A DNA stretch of 64,000 nucleotides, from positions 124,001 to 188,000 of the forward strand of contig NZ_ML660021.1 of the NCBI RefSeq assembly GCF_007004645.1, given 5' to 3'. Of the stretch, positions 60,664 through 64,000 are shown one piece after another. The notes below the pieces were generated by a model, which was given only the letters and a program-made list of their open reading frames with translations, was not told the DNA's origin and searched no databases. This DNA comes from Aliiroseovarius halocynthiae (GTDB lineage: Bacteria; Pseudomonadota; Alphaproteobacteria; Rhodobacterales; Rhodobacteraceae). Each line of letters begins with the position of its first letter. Within the stretch, counting starts at the first letter, position 1. Position numbers and translations under genes: made by a program.

Positions 60664-62241
60664 ATGCAATCACATCATGCGCGGCAGTCGGATTGGTGGG
60701 TCGTTCGAATTCTTGTCGCCGTCATCGTGCCCATTATTGGCATCTATACGCTTCTTGAACCTTTCGGTCGTGACCAGGGTATTCATGCGACCATCGCCTT
60801 CGCGCTGGATGAAGGGCTTGTGACTTACCGAGACGTCTACAACGTGAAGCCACCGCTAACGACTGTTATGCACTGGGTATCACAGGCACTGTTTGGACAT
60901 AGCATGATGGCAATCCGTGCGCTTGATCTGGGCGCCGCGACGCTTGCGGCGCTTGGACTGGTTGAGATCGGACGGCAGCTGCACCGAACGCCTGTCTTTG
61001 GAATCGCAGCCGCCATTGGATTCGCCACCCTGTATTACAGCTATGGCTATTGGGAGCACGCGCAGACAGACGGTTGGGCTGGGTTTCTGTTGATCCCTGC
61101 GGTAGTGCTAATGCTCAAGGCGTGGGCATGCCCGAATGGCAGATCGCGGTTTTTGGCTATGTTGGGTTCTGGGGCGATCCTTGGTGTGGCGTTTTGCTTC
61201 AAGTATACAATCGGCGGTGCAGGGGTGCTGGTCTTCACTCCATTAGCGGTCAATTTTCTGGGGAAAGATGAAGCCCGCTTCTATTTTACTGATTTCCTGG
61301 CGTGCTTCTTTGGGGGGGCGGTCGCCCTGTTTGTGGTGATGATGACGCTTGCCACATATGGTGCCTGGGATGATTTCATCGAGATCCAAAGGTACGTGAT
61401 GAGCTATGTTGGGTACAAAGGCTCGGATGCGAGAAGTCCTTTGATTGGGTTCCAGCTGCCCGGAATGATCTCGGTTTATCTGTTGGTGTGTGTGGGCGTA
61501 GGGCTAATGTTGATGGTCTTCGACTGGATTAGGAACAGGCGCGCCCTTGTATTGGTGGTTGCTGTTCTGTGGATATTTTCTGGATGGTTGTCCGGTGCAG
61601 CACAAGGCAAGGGGTTCGCCTATCATTTTCTACCACTTGTGCCAGCCTATGCCATTCTGATCGGATTTACGGTTGAGTACATTTGTCATCGAACCAGTGG
61701 CCGCGCTTTTTCCAATGCAGTTGCATTTTCCTTGCTGCTTGGGCTTTATTTTCCCAGCCAGGCAGCCACGGAAAATATGTCTGGAGTTCGGGCGTTACGT
61801 GCGGCAAATGGCGATGCTGTGTATGTTGGAAACTTGGTCCCATTTTCTGATTTCGATATCCTTGAAACGCTAGAGTTTGCGCAAACCCTAAAGAAGCATC
61901 ACGGGCCAGATGACACGCTCTTTGTTTGGGGGTTCGAGACGATGCTGTATTTTCTGGCGGAAACGCCTCCGCGCTATAAGTTTCCCTACGCATGGCCGTT
62001 TATGGTTGCCCACAATGATGGGCGTTATGATAGCGATCTTCTCAACCGGCTGAAGACCGTGCCGCCCACGCATTTTGTTGTTCAACTCCAAGACGCCACC
62101 CCTTGGGCTACGGGCAACCCCAGATCCTCCGAAGGACAGCTTCAGCATTTCCCCGAGCTGTTGGCGTTTTTGAATGAAAACTATTCCCAGATCGAAGAGC
62201 ATTCTCGTTTCAAGCTGTTTCAATTAAAGAGAGACAGATAG
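60664..62241 (+). CDS. GT39/ArnT-like integral membrane glycosyltransferase
   Basis: A 525-residue protein with about ten helices in the first ~390 residues and a soluble C-terminal end. The first outer loop carries EPFGRDQGIH, with the Asp that is catalytic in PMT/ArnT-type enzymes, and YNVKPPLTTVMHW, a typical family segment. AGGA precedes ATG 60664. It should transfer a sugar from a polyprenyl carrier onto a periplasmic acceptor such as lipid A, a polymer or a protein. Acceptor unknown. Confidence 0.85.
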   Translation: MQSHHARQSDWWVVRILVAVIVPIIGIYTLLEPFGRDQGIHATIAFALDEGLVTYRDVYNVKPPLTTVMHWVSQALFGHSMMAIRALDLGAATLAALGLVEIGRQLHRTPVFGIAAAIGFATLYYSYGYWEHAQTDGWAGFLLIPAVVLMLKAWACPNGRSRFLAMLGSGAILGVAFCFKYTIGGAGVLVFTPLAVNFLGKDEARFYFTDFLACFFGGAVALFVVMMTLATYGAWDDFIEIQRYVMSYVGYKGSDARSPLIGFQLPGMISVYLLVCVGVGLMLMVFDWIRNRRALVLVVAVLWIFSGWLSGAAQGKGFAYHFLPLVPAYAILIGFTVEYICHRTSGRAFSNAVAFSLLLGLYFPSQAATENMSGVRALRAANGDAVYVGNLVPFSDFDILETLEFAQTLKKHHGPDDTLFVWGFETMLYFLAETPPRYKFPYAWPFMVAHNDGRYDSDLLNRLKTVPPTHFVVQLQDATPWATGNPRSSEGQLQHFPELLAFLNENYSQIEEHSRFKLFQLKRDR

Positions 62242-62472
62242 TGCTTCAGGTCTGAGAGATGGGCGCGCCATGAGAAGCGCCGCCAGCGATGCGGCGGTGT
62301 AGTCGCTAGACACAAACTGCCGACGGTCGTAACTTGCAAACAAATTGACGCAAGGGTCTTGGCTCTGTTGGTATGGTGTCGTGCGGAAAATGGCTTTGGG
62401 AAAAGTGGGCGAGGTGGAATTGAACATGAGACCTGCTAACAAAAGGGCGCATAGGCCCGACAGCCCGATCAC
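62224..62472 (-). CDS. Weakly supported short exported-like ORF
   Basis: A GTG at 62472 opens 82 codons on the minus strand, with a hydrophobic N-terminus (IGLSGLCALLLAGLMF) that could be a signal or anchor, and it overlaps the end of the GT39-like gene by 18 bases. AAAGGCG lies some ten bases upstream. I recognise no family. It is the only candidate in the 62242-62556 gap, whose remainder shows nothing assignable. Confidence 0.28.
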   Translation of the reverse strand: MIGLSGLCALLLAGLMFNSTSPTFPKAIFRTTPYQQSQDPCVNLFASYDRRQFVSSDYTAASLAALLMARPSLRPEALSVSL

Positions 62473-62556
62473 ACAGTTTTGCGCCTTTAAGCAACCCTGC
62501 TTCCGACGCCAACAATTGCAGGCAAGATCACGCTTTCAGCATCGCTTGGTCAGCTT

Positions 62557-63534
62557 GTGAAAGTTCTTTGCATCACAACCATGCGAAATGAGGGGCCGCA
62601 CCTATTAGAGTGGATCGCCCATCATCGCGCGCTAGGTGTGGATGAATTTCTGATCTTTACCAATGATTGTGAAGATGGCACCGGCCAAATGTTGGATATT
62701 TTGGCGGGTGAAGGGTGGCTGCATCACATCCGCCATGACGTTCCGGCAAACAAATCCGTTCAATGGCAGGCTCTTAAGCAAGCCCGAACCCATCCTGCCT
62801 ATCAAGTCGCCGACTGGGTGATGGTGATTGATTGTGATGAATTCGTAAATCTTGCGGAACCCCTTTCCGACCTGCGCGAGCTGGTTGAGGCAATGCCGGA
62901 CAAGACAGATGCGATCATGCTGCCCTGGCGCCTTTTTGGTAACAACCGGCAACGTGTCATGGGTGGCGGTCTGACGTTAGAAGCATTCACACAGGCGGCT
63001 CCTTTGGCTTTGCGGGCCAACTGGCACTGTTTTTTCAAAACCCTCTACAGGCGTACCGCATTTGGGCGTCCTGGCGTGCACCGCCCCAAACCTCGCGCAC
63101 AGGGTCGCATGGCCAATTGGGTGACTGCCTCGGGTGAGTCTGTTCCGGAAGCCGACGAAGGTGCGGAACACATGATCTTGAAAGTCGGCGAACCTCACGC
63201 GGGGTCACTTGTACAACTGAACCACTATTCTCTGCGGTCGGTGGAGGATTTCCTGGTTAAAATCAATCGCGGGCTACCCAATCGGCGCAGCAAAGAGATT
63301 GGACTTGGCTATTGGGTCGAGCGGAATTTCAATACGCTGGAGGAGCGTAGTATTCAACGGTTTTTGCCTGGCTTAAAAACCTGCCGTGCTGGATTTGCAC
63401 GGGGCGATGAATTGCAGGATTTACATCGAATGGCCGTGCGGCATCACCGACAGGTTGCGCAAAACGCGATTCAGAAAGAAGATATGTTTCGCTTGGTGTG
63501 GCAGCTATCCCTTGCGGGGAATAGCGGAGAGTAA
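62557..63534 (+). CDS. Glycosyltransferase family 2 (PF13704-like)
   Basis: A 325-residue protein starting with GTG 62557 (KVLCITTMRNEGPHLLEW). The opening TMRNEGP and the acidic motif MVIDCDEFVNL near 88 are those of GT2 proteins of the Glyco_tranf_2_4 type, found in capsule and exopolysaccharide loci. It should move a sugar in the cytoplasm. A homologous gene lies convergently just after it (63600 on). The ribosome site is weak, so the start is the least sure part. Confidence 0.83.
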   Translation: MKVLCITTMRNEGPHLLEWIAHHRALGVDEFLIFTNDCEDGTGQMLDILAGEGWLHHIRHDVPANKSVQWQALKQARTHPAYQVADWVMVIDCDEFVNLAEPLSDLRELVEAMPDKTDAIMLPWRLFGNNRQRVMGGGLTLEAFTQAAPLALRANWHCFFKTLYRRTAFGRPGVHRPKPRAQGRMANWVTASGESVPEADEGAEHMILKVGEPHAGSLVQLNHYSLRSVEDFLVKINRGLPNRRSKEIGLGYWVERNFNTLEERSIQRFLPGLKTCRAGFARGDELQDLHRMAVRHHRQVAQNAIQKEDMFRLVWQLSLAGNSGE

Positions 63535-63599
63535 GCGCCTTCCAATTGAACTTTACTTGCAGATAATTAGGGATAAATCCTAACCAGATCTTAAGCCTA

Positions 63600-64000
63600 C
63601 TAGTGTTTTGTCTCGGTCTTTTCGACGGTGAAAAAGAAGTCATCTGGCAAGTCGCCATTCACGACGTCATCTGGAACAGATTCTGGTCCGGCAAGGAATA
63701 CATTCATGCCGAAGTAGCGGTGTAATCTAGATAAGCGGCGCATTCGGTCGCCACTTATCTCATTGAAGAATTCTCTGTTTTTGCTTGAGGTCAAAAGCTG
63801 ATCAATCTTAGCGCGGTGCTTGCGCACGGAGTACGCATGCGCGGCGGCAATTTCGGGATCAGATTTCAGGCGTTCAAGCTCGGCTTTTAGGGCGGGCAGC
63901 ATGCGGTGAATGCTGCGATCTTCTTCGGCGTTGTTGTTCATGCGAAACCAGTATGCCAGCCCTTGATCGCGATCTACGTGATTCACTCTTCCACGATCTC
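63600..64000 (-). CDS. GT2-family protein, C-terminal part only (5' end outside window)
   Basis: The minus-strand frame is open to the right edge; the ~130 residues inside the window match the C-terminal part of the GT2 at 62557-63534: GLAYWFRMNNNAEEDRSIHRMLPALK corresponds to GLGYWVERNFNTLEERSIQRFLPGLK there. So it is a second member of the same family. The N-terminal catalytic part must lie beyond 64000. The two genes face each other with about 65 bases between stops. Confidence 0.75.
   Translation of the reverse strand, partial: DRGRVNHVDRDQGLAYWFRMNNNAEEDRSIHRMLPALKAELERLKSDPEIAAAHAYSVRKHRAKIDQLLTSSKNREFFNEISGDRMRRLSRLHRYFGMNVFLAGPESVPDDVVNGDLPDDFFFTVEKTETKH

Noticed and set aside
1-64000. 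tRNA, rRNA, CRISPR arrays, insertion sequences, prophage
   Set aside because: Looked for characteristic motifs, repeats and protein families by eye; none found. A tRNA or repeat search program would be decisive.

Overview
The window reads as chromosomal DNA of a marine alphaproteobacterium of the order Rhodobacterales (Roseobacter-like). The support is protein-family content (DUF6502 with DUF5666, a DUF2125 exported protein, phnC-D-E-E2 plus phnGHI-HAD-JKLN, tandem substrate-binding/OmpA fusions), a moderately high GC content with GC-rich third positions, and very tight ATGA-type gene overlaps. No rRNA, tRNA, CRISPR array, transposase or phage gene was seen, so the taxonomic call is inference.

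Layout. 1-2.1 kb: an OmpR-type response regulator (cut by the window edge) and its histidine kinase. 2.1-3.8 kb: a DUF1636 gene under a clear cobalamin riboswitch, and a MerR/TipAS regulator. 4.0-6.9 kb: a translationally coupled pair, a stand-alone NRPS-type adenylation enzyme and a polytopic membrane protein with a ferredoxin-reductase-like tail. 7.1-11.2 kb: DUF6502/DUF5666 pair, a solitary hydantoinase A-type protein and a small exported protein. 11.3-24.3 kb: a complete phosphonate uptake and C-P lyase locus, with a Pho-box array in front of phnC, a divergent phnF, and a 2H phosphoesterase-like gene where phnP would be expected. 24.4-30.3 kb: a second two-component system, a pectinacetylesterase-family protein, a VTT/LssY membrane protein and a glycosyltransferase; this stretch looks lower in GC and may be accessory.

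30.5-44.8 kb is the most interesting part. A solo LuxR regulator diverges from a vWA protein and an acidic-repeat exported protein. After a LacI-type gene with an apparent frameshift come an FHA protein, a PP2C phosphatase, an exported PilJ-type sensor domain, two PstS-like/OmpA fusions in tandem, and a transmembrane Ser/Thr kinase with a PDZ-like periplasmic region. This is the toolkit of a threonine-phosphorylation pathway, but no type VI secretion gene is in the window. I propose it as an envelope-sensing phospho-signalling module.

44.9-54.9 kb: an amino-sugar catabolic locus. nagA, a SIS-domain isomerase/deaminase, a GntR regulator and a BadF-type kinase run leftward. murQ, a sugar ABC transporter, a Gfo/Idh/MocA oxidoreductase and the ABC ATPase run rightward. 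Two inverted copies of an ATACCT-N5-AATACC operator sit between them. 55-58.5 kb: a ThDP-dependent acetolactate-synthase-like enzyme and a DUF2125 protein. 58.6-64 kb: an envelope-glycan group with a LAB_N-type small membrane protein, a methyltransferase, a dolichol-phosphate-mannose-synthase-like GT2, a GT39-like integral membrane transferase, and two related GT2 proteins facing each other at the right edge.
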